From: Cedecea colo
GTDB taxonomy: Bacteria; Pseudomonadota; Gammaproteobacteria; Enterobacterales; Enterobacteriaceae
Assembly (NCBI RefSeq): GCF_011808225.1
Contig: NZ_SOYS01000005.1
Coordinates: 124,001 to 188,000 of the forward strand
Direction of reading: 5' to 3'
DNA: 64,000 nt
In this document: in pieces, positions 26,021 through 40,414 of the stretch
Position numbering within the stretch: position 1 is the stretch's first letter
How the letters are laid out: each line of letters opens with the position of its first letter
Notes under the pieces: model-generated
Databases searched by the model: none
What the model was told of the DNA's origin: nothing
What the model saw: the letters and a program-made list of their open reading frames with translations, nothing else
Position numbers and translations under genes: made by a program

Positions 26021-26046
26021 CGCCTGGCGCCTGGGACAGATGTAAA

Positions 26047-26165
26047 AAAGCCAGCGGCTAAGCTGGCTTGAATCAGTGAGGCCGGAGATCCTGGCGGATG
26101 GCGCGTTTGCTTATCCACCCTACAAACTTGGGTTTTGTCGGTCGGGTAAGCGTAGCGCCACCCGA
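26047..26165. repeat. Hairpin and REP/BIME-like intergenic repeat
   Basis: A stem AAGCCAGC / GCTGGCTT (26047-26070) is followed by a REP-like sequence with the TGGCGGATGGCGC and TTATCCACCCTAC arms; similar arms occur at 48515-48590. Confidence 0.55.
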
Positions 26166-26180
26166 CAGAGCTGTTAAATC

Positions 26181-26313
26181 TTAGAAGCTATATCCTACAA
26201 CGATGTAGCCGTCCCAGCCGGTAGAACGCACGTTGAAATCACCGTTACCGAAGTTCAGGCTGGCGTCATCGTTCCACTGACCACCGTTGTGCCAGTAACG
26301 CGCCACCAGTTCT
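26181..26313 (-). pseudogene. tsx: tsx 3'-end fragment
   Basis: The minus strand encodes about 44 codons of the Tsx C-terminus ([19 protein letters not shown], then [14 protein letters not shown] and a stop). Nearly 100 bp (about 26213-26310) are identical to tsx at 34130-34228. The last ~27 bp differ at many places, so the ends come from different alleles. It marks the left end of the inserted beta-glucoside region. Confidence 0.85.
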
Positions 26314-26505
26314 TAATGTCAGTTCGTTATTGAGAAGGTGTTGCTTCTGACCCCAGCTCTCTTCCCGGAGGGGCGAGGGGGCCGATCGAATAGTCCTCTC
26401 TCAGAGGGACGGGGAAGCGATTGAGCAGGCCTTATTTCAGAAGTTAAGCTCGGCTCGTTTTTATCCTTCTCCCTGTGGGAGAGGAACGGGGCGAGGGGGA
26501 AACGC
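26314..26505. other. Left edge of the inserted region, repeat-like sequence
   Basis: There is no gene. Two stretches resemble common enterobacterial intergenic repeats (CTCTTCCCGGAGGGGCGAGGG and CCTTCTCCCTGTGGGAGAGG, both cited in part). Confidence 0.4.
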
Positions 26506-27468
26506 TTAATCCGCTACCGGCCTGAATTGCGCAAGCCACGCCTGACGTTGCTCGCGTGCCCGCTGCGCCACGCGCGCCTGCGGATCAGAGTTAAACCCGT
26601 GATATGCCCCCGGCCAGATAGCCATCTCCACGGCAACGCCCGCACGGATCAGGCGCTGCGCGTACGCCATATCCTCATCGAGAAACAGATCCAGCGTGCC
26701 AACGCCAAGCCAGGTCGGTGGTAGATGAGTCAGATCCGTTGCCCGTGCCGGAGCGGCGTAAGGGGAAATGCCCTCAGATCCCGGCTCACAGCCCAGCAAC
26801 GCTTGCCAGCCGAAGCGATTATATTCCCGCGTCCAGGCGAACTCGCCGGTCACCGGATTTGGGTTTTCTTCCGTTACCGTACGGTCATCGAGCATCGGGA
26901 ACATCAGGTTCTGAAAGGCCAGCGCCGGTCCTTTACGGTCGCGCGCCAGCAGGGCCAGTGACGCAGCCAGCCCGGCACCTGCGCTGTCACCCATCAGACC
27001 AATATGGTCTGGGTGGATACCGAGCGTGGCGGCGTTTTTTGTCATCCACACCAGCGCGGCATAGCAATCCTCCAGCGAGCCCGGAAACACGGTTTCCGGG
27101 GCCAGGCGGTAATCCACCGAGACAATCACGCAGTCATGGCGTAGCGCGGTAACGCCGGTCAATGAGAGCGATTGTTCCGGGCTACCAAACAGATGGCCAC
27201 CGCCATGAATATGCAAAATGCCTATTCGGTTTTGCCCCGGCGTTACGGGAGCAATCACACAGACTCTGACGGCAGGATGTGCGGGCGAGGAGATAAGATG
27301 TTCTTCCACCGATAACCCGGTGTCCCGGAAAGCCTGCACATTGTCCAGGGCGGCCTGCTGGCGCTGTTGGCGAAGTGCGACGAGAGCGTCGTGTGTCAGG
27401 GTGAGGGAAAGGCTGTCAGCCAGTGCCGGGCGTAACTCAGGGTCGACCAAATTCCATGTATTCATCAT
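26506..27468 (-). CDS. Alpha/beta-hydrolase esterase (hormone-sensitive lipase family)
   Basis: This 320-residue protein has the HSL-family oxyanion motif HGGGH (88-92), the nucleophile GDSAG (Ser about 162), Asp at about 260 (GVGTLD) and His at about 290 (AYHGFN). Length and motifs match short-chain esterases/acetyl-hydrolases such as Aes. The substrate is unknown. It is last in a minus-strand cluster with beta-glucoside genes, 60 bp after the 6-phospho-beta-glucosidase stop, so it may deacetylate acylated glycosides. Two ATGs in a row (27468, 27465) are possible starts. Confidence 0.85.
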   Translation of the reverse strand: MMNTWNLVDPELRPALADSLSLTLTHDALVALRQQRQQAALDNVQAFRDTGLSVEEHLISSPAHPAVRVCVIAPVTPGQNRIGILHIHGGGHLFGSPEQSLSLTGVTALRHDCVIVSVDYRLAPETVFPGSLEDCYAALVWMTKNAATLGIHPDHIGLMGDSAGAGLAASLALLARDRKGPALAFQNLMFPMLDDRTVTEENPNPVTGEFAWTREYNRFGWQALLGCEPGSEGISPYAAPARATDLTHLPPTWLGVGTLDLFLDEDMAYAQRLIRAGVAVEMAIWPGAYHGFNSDPQARVAQRAREQRQAWLAQFRPVAD

Positions 27469-27528
27469 GTAGCCTTGTCCGTATCGGTAAACATCACGGA
27501 GCGGGAAATCTCCCGCTCCGCCATTACC

Positions 27529-32255
<4,727 letters not shown>

Positions 32256-32332
32256 AAAAATTCCTCCAGACTGAAGCCAAATACCGACTTCATCCACAAT
32301 GACCGGCGTTAGCCGGGACCTTGTTTCCTCTG

Positions 32333-32361
32333 GGGTTTGCCTGATTTAACAGTAACAAGCC
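32333..32361 (-). promoter_or_regulatory. Second RAT-like antiterminator site, before the permease
   Basis: On the minus strand GGCTTGTTACTG and, 6 bases on, CAGGCAAACC match the ribonucleic antiterminator (RAT) consensus bound by BglG-type proteins. A GC hairpin (CCGGC/GCCGG, 32299-32316) follows but without a clear T-run, so the terminator partner is uncertain. Confidence 0.6.
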
Positions 32362-32437
32362 TGGATGGAATTGATACGCTTCATGCTTCGGGTAACGTTC
32401 TGTGCCCTGAAGTCATCTGCGTATATTCACCTACGCG

Positions 32438-33292
32438 CTATACCTTTTCCGCGTTTGGCGATGTGCGCTGCACAATATTCTCGATATGCACCGCGAGATA
32501 GAGCTTTTCCGAGTTGCTCATGGGGTGATGATAATTCTTGCTGACGAACTCATTCATCGCTTCGACACATTTCAGCGTGGTTTGATAACGCCGCTGGACC
32601 AGTTCGAAGAATTCCTCGTCATCATTATTTAACACCACGCCATCAATCACCCGTTGGGCGAAAAATTTTAAATGAGTAATGAACCGCTGATAATTAAGGC
32701 TGTGTTCGTCGAGCGGCAAGTTGAAAAAATACTTAACAATGTTCTGCAATTGGTAAATAAGGCGCGTGATTTGTGCGGTTTTTCCCATGGTGTCATTCAA
32801 CCCGGCATTCACAATATGCAGAGCGATACTGCAGGCCTCGCTGTCGGGTAATAATGTTCCGGTGCGGGCGACAACCATGCCCAGCGCCTGACGGCCAACG
32901 CCGTACTCGCTGGTGTAAAAATGACGCACTTCCCACTCCAGAGGATTGGGCAAAATCTCATTGTTTTGTTGGCGTTGCAGCGCAAAGTGCAGGTGATCGG
33001 CGAGAGTGACATACAACCCTTCGCTGAGCTTATGGGGAAGCGTATTGCGTGCCAGCGTGACGATATCCGCGGTTAATTGCAAAATATCGACCGGCACTTC
33101 GCTGACCAAATCTTTAAACCGTGCGGAGACTTGCGAATCTTCCAGATGGAATATTTTCTCAATGGCTTGTCGGTCAACGCTGGCCCCGCTGTGGGTATTA
33201 AACCCCAGCCCACGGCCGGTTAAAATAACCTCCAGGCCATCTTCATCAACCGCGCTGACAACATTATTATTTAATATTTGTTTGACCAGCAT
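32438..33292 (-). CDS. BglG/LicT-type transcriptional antiterminator
   Basis: This 284-residue protein starts at MLVKQILNNN (ATG at 33292, AGGAG upstream). Residues 1-55 are the RNA-binding CAT domain (QILNNNVVSAVDEDG, EVILTGRGLGF). Two PRD domains follow (about 65-170 and 171-280) with conserved His in LADHLHFAL, EWEVRHFY and AVHIENIVQR. The protein binds RAT RNA when dephosphorylated on PRD1 by the idle permease and lets transcription pass. It is first in the operon and controls itself and the permease through the two RAT sites. Confidence 0.94.
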   Translation of the reverse strand: MLVKQILNNNVVSAVDEDGLEVILTGRGLGFNTHSGASVDRQAIEKIFHLEDSQVSARFKDLVSEVPVDILQLTADIVTLARNTLPHKLSEGLYVTLADHLHFALQRQQNNEILPNPLEWEVRHFYTSEYGVGRQALGMVVARTGTLLPDSEACSIALHIVNAGLNDTMGKTAQITRLIYQLQNIVKYFFNLPLDEHSLNYQRFITHLKFFAQRVIDGVVLNNDDEEFFELVQRRYQTTLKCVEAMNEFVSKNYHHPMSNSEKLYLAVHIENIVQRTSPNAEKV

Positions 33293-33304
33293 CGCCAACT
33301 CCTG

Positions 33305-33394
33305 AAAACAAAATCGGGCAAAACATAAATACAGCGCTGGGCGGATTGGCCCCTCAGTCTGCATTTAGGTTTTGCCCGATTATCGGTAACAAGC
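33305..33394 (-). promoter_or_regulatory. RAT antiterminator and overlapping terminator before bglG
   Basis: On the minus strand, CTTGTTACCGATAATCGGGC and then AAAACC (33367-33394) match the RAT consensus. Its 3' part ATCGGGCAAAAC pairs with GTTTTGCCCGAT (33311-33324 region), which is followed by TTTGTTTT. RAT folding and terminator folding exclude each other, the classic bgl switch. Confidence 0.88.
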
Positions 33395-33660
33395 GTAATG
33401 CAGTTAAAAAACTAGCACCGTGCAAAAAAATATTCAATGCAACAAAAGGGCTCAGGTAAATTCATATGCCAAATTGTGATCCGGTTTGCGAAAAGCACTT
33501 TTTCAGCTGAAACGTAGCCTGCGAAGGACAAACATTGTCACTTTTCCGTGTGCCGATGTGGATTACAGCTTACTGGCGCAAGGTTTAACGCCGCGAATCA
33601 CTTCAGTGGCCGCGCATTATTAGAAAAAGGCTGCCCTGGAGCGGTAAAAAAGAAGCCGCA
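33395..33660. other. Promoter region upstream of the bgl operon and junk at the insertion edge
   Basis: It must contain the bglG promoter near 33400-33470 (AT-rich). I see no gene; a short frame DYSLLAQGLTPRITSVAAHY may be a remnant of unknown origin. Confidence 0.35.
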
Positions 33661-34054
33661 ACGCTATTCGCCTTTTTTAAATTGACCAGATCCTCCGCCG
33701 TCGTCGTGTTTCGACGGCCACGATGCTGGCTGAGCGGCTCGAAGTTTCCGAGCGTACTATCTATCGTGATATCCGGGATCTTTCACTTTCCGGCGTGCCG
33801 GTTGAAGGAGAAGCAGGCTGCGGTTATCGGCTGCTGTCGGGCTACGACCTGTCGCCTTTAATGCTGACACCTGACGAAGTTGAAGCGCTGATTGCGCGAT
33901 TCGACTGGTGAAAACCTGGAGCGGGGACTCGATGGCGTGGGCTGCGGAACGGAAGCTACTGGCGATGCTCTTATTGAGCGCCCGGATCGCTCGCTGGCGG
34001 ATTTTATCCGTTTGCAGCAACAAGCTGACTACCTGTCGGAAATAAAAAAGCCGA
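33661..34054 (+). pseudogene. YafY-type HTH/WYL regulator, broken
   Basis: The frame starting near 33675 reads DQILRRRRVSTATMLAERL, then EVSERTIYRDIRDLSLSGVPVEGEAGCGYRL (cited in part), the HTH of YafY/YobV-type regulators, then stops at 33909. A later frame holds ERGLDGVGCGTEATGDALIE-like and RPDRSLADFIRLQQQADYLS pieces that may be its shortened remainder. A stop codon (TAA) replaces an expected residue just before the HTH and most of the WYL domain is missing. It lies at the right edge of the bgl insertion. Confidence 0.6.
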
Positions 34055-34078
34055 CCGGCAGTTAAGCGGTCGGCTTTC
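34047..34078 (-). terminator. Terminator after tsx
   Basis: AAAGCCGACCG / CGGTCGGCTTT with a ten-base loop, flanked by A-rich and T-rich runs, 19 bp past the tsx stop. Confidence 0.85.
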
Positions 34079-34096
34079 CTTTAGCATGGTGAGTTA

Positions 34097-34990
34097 TCAG
34101 AAGTTATAACCCACAACCAGATAACCGCCCCAGCCGGTAGAACGCACGTTGAAATCACCGTTACCGAAGTTCAGGCTGGCGTCATCGTTCCACTGACCAC
34201 CGTTGTGCCAGTAACGCGCCACCACGGAGTAATGCCAGTGATCGTAGTTCAGCGCCAGGATATGGCTGGAGGCGATAGAGTCGCTGGTGCGAGCATGACG
34301 ACCGTTGTTGTCGTAGAAATTGTCATCGCCCAGATCTGAGCCCCAGTCAAAGTTGGTGAAACCGATGTAGCTCAGGTTACCGCCCCACAGGGTGGTGAGC
34401 GGCACAAAGTATTTCACTTTAAAGCGGTAGCCATCCCACTCGTTTTCGTTGGATGCGCCATAGTTCTGCCACTGGTATTTCGCGTACACGTTCAGAGACA
34501 GGCTCATCGGCAGGCCCGTCTCGATGTCGGTGCCCAGACCCATATACCAGGTGTTCTGCTTGCTTGCTTCGTTGCCGTGAGCGCCCATATCATAGATATA
34601 GTTGTTGGCGATGTACCATTCTTTAAACGGACCAAAGGCCAGGCTGGTGCCGGTCAGCTTATCGATAGAGAAACGCGGTTCGATCTCCATGAACATACGT
34701 GAACCGTCGTCCCAGATACCCGCGTCATTACCGTTACCCCAGCGGAAGGTTTTTGGGATATCGATATAGCCATAAAAATCGAACCAGTCTTTTTTGGCAA
34801 AGGCTTCATATTCCAGGTAAACATCATTATTAATTTGCGGCCCGAAGCGGGTGTGGTAGCTGCCCACCACGTTTACGCTCTGGTGCCACCAGTCTGAAAG
34901 ATATTCGCTGCTTTTGGTCTCTTCCGCGCTTGCGGAGAAAGAGCTTGAAAGTGCCAGAACGGTGCCGGCCGCCAGAATAATTTTTTTCAT
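34097..34990 (-). CDS. tsx: Nucleoside-specific outer-membrane channel Tsx
   Basis: This 297-residue protein begins MKKIILAAG (start 34990), with a signal peptide cut after ASA. The mature protein keeps the Tsx signature ([21 protein letters not shown] cited in part, FFEYEAF-like [22 protein letters not shown]) and the C-terminal [10 protein letters not shown] ending in Phe needed for barrel assembly. It takes up nucleosides and deoxynucleosides and is a phage and colicin receptor. An upstream in-frame ATG at 35044 is not used in relatives. Its last ~130 bp are duplicated at 26181-26313. Confidence 0.96.
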   Translation of the reverse strand: MKKIILAAGTVLALSSSFSASAEETKSSEYLSDWWHQSVNVVGSYHTRFGPQINNDVYLEYEAFAKKDWFDFYGYIDIPKTFRWGNGNDAGIWDDGSRMFMEIEPRFSIDKLTGTSLAFGPFKEWYIANNYIYDMGAHGNEASKQNTWYMGLGTDIETGLPMSLSLNVYAKYQWQNYGASNENEWDGYRFKVKYFVPLTTLWGGNLSYIGFTNFDWGSDLGDDNFYDNNGRHARTSDSIASSHILALNYDHWHYSVVARYWHNGGQWNDDASLNFGNGDFNVRSTGWGGYLVVGYNF

Positions 34991-35427
34991 ATTATTTGCC
35001 ACTGTTTTACATGATTCCCGTGAGGGGAGGAGGTGAGTCGCCACCTGAAGCCATTAACCATTTACCTGGTTTTTAATCGGCGCGCCTATTATAGAAATCC
35101 TTGCTCACAAAAATATGTTTCATTTCACATTATCATCATTCGCGTAATCGATTGCGTTCACGATTACACATATTAAAAACGGCGAGATTGTACCTGCCAC
35201 AGAAAATTAAGCAAATGAGCGTTGGATAGTTGCAGGTAAGTGTGATGCTTATCACTATTTAGCCGTGAAACAGAGCATGGCAGCGGCCAGGGCAAACCGT
35301 AAGCGAGGATGTAAAAAATCACTTTAGCAAATGCGCTGGTTATTCCTCTCACCCTCCAGGGAGAGGGAACTGGCGAGAGTATTATTTTCGCCCTCTTCCG
35401 GAAGAGAGGGCGTTCTTTACTAAAGGC
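34991..35427. other. Regulatory and repeat-containing gap between tsx and yajI
   Basis: Besides the CRP/CytR-type sites it carries a repeat-like sequence near 35346-35415 (CTCTCACCCTCCAGGGAGAG and CCCTCTTCCGGAAGAGAGGG), the second part forming a good hairpin that may end yajI transcription. There is no gene. Confidence 0.5.
35241..35256. promoter_or_regulatory. CRP-type site upstream of tsx
   Basis: TGTGATGCTTATCACT matches the CRP consensus TGTGA-N6-TCACA with one change. A second weaker site (TGTTTCATTTCACA) is at about 35116-35129 and a CytR-like stretch (TTGCGTTCACGAT) between them. E. coli tsx is controlled by CRP/CytR and DeoR, so this layout fits. Confidence 0.6.
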
Positions 35428-35976
35428 TTACTGTGCGGGTTGAATACCTGGCTGAATATCGTGAAAGCGCACAAAGCCTAACTGCTCCGGCGTAACACCT
35501 GACAGGCGTAGCGGAATGCTGACATCGCTCGGCGCAAGCACGCTTGCTGGCGCAGCAATCCGTTGCGTCTGGACATTTACCTCCTGATAACTGTCCGTCG
35601 TGCCCTGAATTTGTCCCCACGCGATTTCGGCAGTAAATGCTGGCAGCGGATCGCTCGATTCTCCTTTGATGGTAAGCGTAGCTCGCGTGCCGTTCGCTTC
35701 CGCCGCAATGTTACTGAGCGACATTTGCAGATTGCCTATCTGGCTGTTCAGGCGTGCTGGCGTGTCTGAACCAGGCAGCAGGTACACGCCGGTGGTAGAT
35801 TTCGCGTTCAACGCATTCTGCTGGGTTAGCTTTACGCTCCGATCGCTGAGCTTCATCATGTCCTGATTGAGCGCTCCCACTTCCTGACGCATCTGGCGCA
35901 CTTCGGTTTGCTGGGCGCAGGCGGTCAGGCTTATCAGACAGCCAGCCAGGAGAAATCTTAGGTAAGTCTTTGTCAT
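35428..35976 (-). CDS. yajI: Lipoprotein YajI (DUF3251)
   Basis: This 182-residue protein has a signal peptide ending in the lipobox LTAC (ISLTACAQQ). The mature part has an N-terminal coiled-coil-like stretch (REVGALNQDMMKLSDRSVKL) and a beta-rich domain ending in LGFVRFHDIQPG. Gene position between tsx and nrdR equals E. coli. The function is unknown; it may be an inner- or outer-membrane-anchored lipoprotein. Confidence 0.93.
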   Translation of the reverse strand: MTKTYLRFLLAGCLISLTACAQQTEVRQMRQEVGALNQDMMKLSDRSVKLTQQNALNAKSTTGVYLLPGSDTPARLNSQIGNLQMSLSNIAAEANGTRATLTIKGESSDPLPAFTAEIAWGQIQGTTDSYQEVNVQTQRIAAPASVLAPSDVSIPLRLSGVTPEQLGFVRFHDIQPGIQPAQ

Positions 35977-36102
35977 GGCTTGTAATTCCTTATGGTTCTT
36001 TCCTTAACTAAGCGTAGCTGTTTGCCGAGGAAAAGTCATATTTCACCGATCGACAGACCGTGCCTTTGTACTCCTGCGACTTCGCGGTAAACTATTGTCT
36101 GA

Positions 36103-36576
<474 letters not shown>

Positions 36577-36581
36577 CCCTG

Positions 36582-37691
36582 ATGTCGCTTGACGAAAAAT
36601 TCATGGCGCGCGCGCTACAACTGGCGAAGCGTGGTCGTTTTACCACCATGCCAAATCCAAACGTCGGCTGCGTGATTGCCAAAGACGGCGAGATCGTGGG
36701 CGAAGGTTTCCATTTTCGCGCGGGTGAGCCACATGCGGAAGTACACGCCTTGCGTATGGCTGGCGAGAAGGCTCGTGGCGCAACGGCCTACGTGACGCTT
36801 GAACCTTGCAGCCATCACGGCCGCACGCCGCCTTGCTGTGACGCGCTGATTGTGGCAGGCGTTACGCGCGTGGTTGCTGCAATGCAGGATCCGAATCCGC
36901 AGGTTGCCGGACGCGGACTTTATCGCCTGCAACAGGCGGGCGTCGACGTCAGCCACGGGCTGATGATGCACGAAGCGGAAGCCCTCAACCGCGGTTTTCT
37001 CAAACGCATGCGTACCGGCTTTCCTTATATACAATTAAAACTGGGCGCATCGCTGGATGGTCGCACAGCTATGGCGAACGGCGAAAGCCAGTGGATTACC
37101 TCGCCTGAATCTCGTCGCGATGTGCAGCGTCTGCGCGCGCAAAGCGCAGCTATTCTTAGCAGCAGCGCTACGGTGCTGGCAGACAATCCTTCACTGACCG
37201 TGCGCTGGAACGAGCTGAATAGCGCCGCTCAGGCTGTTTATGCCGAAGAGAATTTACGCCAGCCGACGCGCATTATTATCGACAGCCAGAATCGCGTTAC
37301 GCCCCAGCATAAAATTATCACCCAGCCGGGGGAAACCTGGCTTGCACGCTGCGTGGCGGACGAACAGGCCTGGCCGGAAGGCGTTGAGCAGTTTATCGTT
37401 CCGCAGCATAACGGCCATCTCGATTTGGTGGTTATGATGATGCTGCTTGGCAAACGCCAGATAAACGCCGTGTGGGTGGAGGCGGGCGCAACGCTTGGCG
37501 GCGCGCTGCTCCAGGCGGGGCTGGTCGATGAACTGATTGTTTACGTTGCCCCTAAGCTTCTTGGCAACGATGCCCGTGGCCTGTGCAACCTGCCGGGGCT
37601 TGAAAAACTCGCCGATGCGCCTGAGTTTACGTTCAGTGAAGTTCGCCATGTTGGCCCGGATTTATGCCTGCATTTGACGCCGCGTTATTAG
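36582..37691 (+). CDS. ribD: Riboflavin biosynthesis deaminase/reductase RibD
   Basis: This 369-residue bifunctional enzyme carries an N-terminal deaminase with the zinc site HAEVHALRMAG and PCSHHGRTPPCC, and a C-terminal reductase (KLGASLDGRTAMANG, VEAGATLGGALLQAGLVDEL). It performs the second and third steps of riboflavin synthesis from the GTP branch. ribH follows after 85 bp. Confidence 0.97.
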   Translation: MSLDEKFMARALQLAKRGRFTTMPNPNVGCVIAKDGEIVGEGFHFRAGEPHAEVHALRMAGEKARGATAYVTLEPCSHHGRTPPCCDALIVAGVTRVVAAMQDPNPQVAGRGLYRLQQAGVDVSHGLMMHEAEALNRGFLKRMRTGFPYIQLKLGASLDGRTAMANGESQWITSPESRRDVQRLRAQSAAILSSSATVLADNPSLTVRWNELNSAAQAVYAEENLRQPTRIIIDSQNRVTPQHKIITQPGETWLARCVADEQAWPEGVEQFIVPQHNGHLDLVVMMMLLGKRQINAVWVEAGATLGGALLQAGLVDELIVYVAPKLLGNDARGLCNLPGLEKLADAPEFTFSEVRHVGPDLCLHLTPRY

Positions 37692-37776
37692 CGCAGTCAA
37701 AACGTAAGCAGTCGCCAAAAGATTATGATAAAATCCGCCCCCCCGCGGGGCTAAACAGAACCCGTAAAGGAAGATT

Positions 37777-38247
37777 ATGAACATTATTGAAGCAGCCGTT
37801 GCTACTCCGGACGCCCGCGTCGCCATCACCATCGCGCGTTTTAACAACTTCATCAATGACAGCCTGCTGGACGGTGCTATCGACGCCCTGAAGCGTATCG
37901 GCCAGGTCAAAGACGAAAATATCACCGTTGTCTGGGTGCCGGGTGCTTATGAGCTGCCGCTGGCCGCAGACGCGCTGGCGAAAACCGGTCGTTACGATGC
38001 GGTGATTGCGCTGGGTACGGTTATCCGTGGCGGCACTGCGCACTTTGAATATGTTGCCGGCGGCGCCAGCAACGGTCTGGCAAGCGTTGCCCAGCAAAGC
38101 GGTATTCCAGTCGCCTTCGGCGTACTGACCACCGAAAGTATTGAACAAGCCATCGAACGCGCTGGCACAAAAGCCGGTAACAAAGGTGCAGAAGCTGCAC
38201 TGACCGCGCTTGAAATGATTAATGTATTGAAAGCCATCAAGGCCTGA
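37777..38247 (+). CDS. ribH: 6,7-dimethyl-8-ribityllumazine synthase
   Basis: This 156-residue protein is called ribE in E. coli K-12. It joins the pyrimidine intermediate with the butanone phosphate. It has [18 protein letters not shown], the [16 protein letters not shown] active site and [19 protein letters not shown]. It lies upstream of nusB, as in relatives. Confidence 0.97.
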   Translation: MNIIEAAVATPDARVAITIARFNNFINDSLLDGAIDALKRIGQVKDENITVVWVPGAYELPLAADALAKTGRYDAVIALGTVIRGGTAHFEYVAGGASNGLASVAQQSGIPVAFGVLTTESIEQAIERAGTKAGNKGAEAALTALEMINVLKAIKA

Positions 38248-38267
38248 TTTTTTGTAAGGGGAAATCT

Positions 38268-38687
38268 GTGAAACCTGCTGCTCGTCGCCGTGCCCGTGAG
38301 TGTGCCGTTCAGGCGCTTTACTCCTGGCAGTTATCTCGCAACGACATCGCTGATGTCGAATACCAGTTCCTGGCGGAACAGGACGTCAAGGATGTTGACG
38401 TTAACTACTTCCGCGAACTGCTGAGCGGGGTGGCTACTAACAGCGCGTATCTGGATGGGCTGATGAAGCCTTACCTGTCACGTCAGCTCGAAGAGTTGGG
38501 CCAGGTAGAAAAAGCGGTTCTGCGTATCGCACTGTTTGAACTGTCAAAACGTGATGACGTGCCTTATAAAGTGGCGATTAACGAAGCCATCGACCTGGCG
38601 AAAACCTTCGGTGCCGAAGACAGCCACAAGTTTGTCAACGGCGTGCTCGATAAAGCCGCTCCGCAAATCCGTCCCCACAGAAAATAA
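38268..38687 (+). CDS. nusB: Transcription antitermination factor NusB
   Basis: This 139-residue protein starts at GTG 38268 with AAGGGG upstream. [18 protein letters not shown] and the C-terminal [20 protein letters not shown], both cited in part, are typical. With NusE it binds boxA RNA for rRNA antitermination. It lies 20 bp after ribH. Confidence 0.97.
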   Translation: MKPAARRRARECAVQALYSWQLSRNDIADVEYQFLAEQDVKDVDVNYFRELLSGVATNSAYLDGLMKPYLSRQLEELGQVEKAVLRIALFELSKRDDVPYKVAINEAIDLAKTFGAEDSHKFVNGVLDKAAPQIRPHRK

Positions 38688-38699
38688 TCTCCATCAGGC

Positions 38700-38757
38700 C
38701 GGTTTATCCGGCCTTCAGATTGATGGCAGACGCCAAAAAAACGTGGTTTTTTGCGTT
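38700..38757 (+). terminator. Two hairpins between nusB and thiL
   Basis: AGGCCGG / CCGGCCT (38697-38715) lacks a T-run. A second imperfect hairpin (CGCCAAAAAAACG / GTTTTTTGCG, about 38732-38756) has the T-run inside its arm. They may terminate the nusB transcript weakly. Confidence 0.45.
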
Positions 38758-38894
38758 TGAGGTAAAACAGAAGACATAATCCTTTGTTTTTATTAGTCCA
38801 TAATTCAGTACTTTTAGAGCAAAGCGCTTTGTCGGCAGTCTATGGCCGGTTTAGCTGGCCTTCGTTTTTTATACATCTTTCAGAGGCATAACGC

Positions 38895-39872
38895 ATGGCA
38901 TGCGGTGAGTTTTCCCTGATTGCCCGTTATTTTGATCGCGTAAGAAGTACCCGTCGTGATGTTGAAACCGGTATTGGCGACGATTGTGCATTGCTGAGCG
39001 TAGCGGAAAAGCAGCTGCTGGCGATAAGCACCGATACGCTTGTCTCGGGTGTTCACTTCCTGCCGGATATCGATCCGCGCGATCTGGGCTACAAAGCATT
39101 GGCCGTCAACTTAAGTGATTTGGCCGCAATGGGTGCCGATCCCGCCTGGCTGACGCTGGCCATCACGCTCCCGGAAGTTGATGAACCCTGGCTTGAAGCC
39201 TTCAGCGACAGCCTGTTTGAACAGCTTGATTACTACGGTATGCAGTTGATTGGCGGCGATACCACTCGCGGCCCGCTTTCTATGACGCTCGGTATTCACG
39301 GGCTGGTACCCGCCGGGCGCGCGCTTAAGCGTAGCGGTGCCCGCGCTGGCGACTGGATTTATGTCACCGGAACGCCGGGCGACAGCGCCGCCGGTCTGGC
39401 AATCTTGCAGGATCGTCTGGATGTGGCGGATGCTCAGCAGGCGGATTATCTGCGCAAGCGCCACCTGCGTCCGAAACCGCGTGTGCTGCACGGCCAGGCC
39501 CTGCGCGATCGGGCGAGTAGCGCCATCGATCTCTCAGATGGGTTGGTTTCCGATCTCGGTCATATACTGAAAGCCAGCGATTGCGGGGCAAGAATACTGC
39601 TCGATTCGCTGCCGTATTCAGAGGCAATGCGCGATAACGTTGACGCTGAGCAGGCTCTGCGCTGGGCGCTTTCCGGCGGCGAAGATTATGAACTTTGCTT
39701 TACGGTCCCAGAGCTGAATCGCGGCGCGCTGGATGTCGCTATTGGTAATCTGGGCGTGCCGTTTACCTGCATCGGCCAGGTCGTTCCTGCTTCAGAAGGG
39801 CTTCAGTTCTTTGAAGAGGGCAGGCCTGTCACCCTGGACTTAAAAGGATACGACCACTTTGCGTCGCACTAA
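38895..39872 (+). CDS. thiL: Thiamine-monophosphate kinase
   Basis: This 325-residue protein starts [13 protein letters not shown]. It has [23 protein letters not shown] and the [10 protein letters not shown] segment of the AIR-synthase-like ATP-binding family. It phosphorylates thiamine monophosphate to the diphosphate. Its end overlaps pgpA by 14 bp. Confidence 0.97.
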   Translation: MACGEFSLIARYFDRVRSTRRDVETGIGDDCALLSVAEKQLLAISTDTLVSGVHFLPDIDPRDLGYKALAVNLSDLAAMGADPAWLTLAITLPEVDEPWLEAFSDSLFEQLDYYGMQLIGGDTTRGPLSMTLGIHGLVPAGRALKRSGARAGDWIYVTGTPGDSAAGLAILQDRLDVADAQQADYLRKRHLRPKPRVLHGQALRDRASSAIDLSDGLVSDLGHILKASDCGARILLDSLPYSEAMRDNVDAEQALRWALSGGEDYELCFTVPELNRGALDVAIGNLGVPFTCIGQVVPASEGLQFFEEGRPVTLDLKGYDHFASH

Positions 39873-40365
39873 AGATGTGGCAAAAAGCCGCCTGAACCTG
39901 CTCAATCCGTGGCATTTGCTGGCTACCGGTTTCGGCAGCGGGTTAAGCCCGATTGTACCCGGCACCATGGGATCGCTTGCCGCGATCCCGTTCTGGTATC
40001 TGATGACCTTCCTGCCGTGGCAGCTTTATTCGCTGGTGGTGATGCTGGGGATCTGCATCGGCGTTTATCTGTGTCATCAAACGGCGCGTGATATGGGCGT
40101 TCATGACCACGGCAGCATCGTGTGGGACGAATTCATCGGCATGTGGATAACGCTGATGGCGCTGCCGATTAATGACTGGCGCTGGGTTGCCGCCGGCTTT
40201 GTGATTTTCCGCATCCTTGATATGTGGAAGCCATGGCCGATCCGCTGGTTTGACCGCAACGTGCAGGGCGGGATGGGGATCATGATCGATGATATCGTCG
40301 CAGGCGTGCTCTCGGCAGGGATAATTTATCTGCTTGGACACCAGTGGCCGATAGGGCTGATTTAA
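39859..40365 (+). CDS. pgpA: Phosphatidylglycerophosphatase A
   Basis: This 168-residue membrane enzyme dephosphorylates phosphatidylglycerol phosphate. It has [35 protein letters not shown] with acidic metal ligands, and [19 protein letters not shown]. The only sensible start in frame is TTG at 39859, inside thiL, with AAAGGA about nine bases upstream. Confidence 0.94.
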   Translation: MRRTKDVAKSRLNLLNPWHLLATGFGSGLSPIVPGTMGSLAAIPFWYLMTFLPWQLYSLVVMLGICIGVYLCHQTARDMGVHDHGSIVWDEFIGMWITLMALPINDWRWVAAGFVIFRILDMWKPWPIRWFDRNVQGGMGIMIDDIVAGVLSAGIIYLLGHQWPIGLI

Positions 40366-40369
40366 ATGA

Positions 40370-40400
40370 CAGGGCGGATAAATCTGCGTCATCCGCCCTG
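40370..40400. terminator. Hairpin between convergent pgpA and yajO
   Basis: A perfect 10-bp stem CAGGGCGGAT / ATCCGCCCTG with a 11-nt loop and A-rich flank; it could serve both strands. Confidence 0.6.
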
Positions 40401-40414
40401 CAAAATCTACCCTG

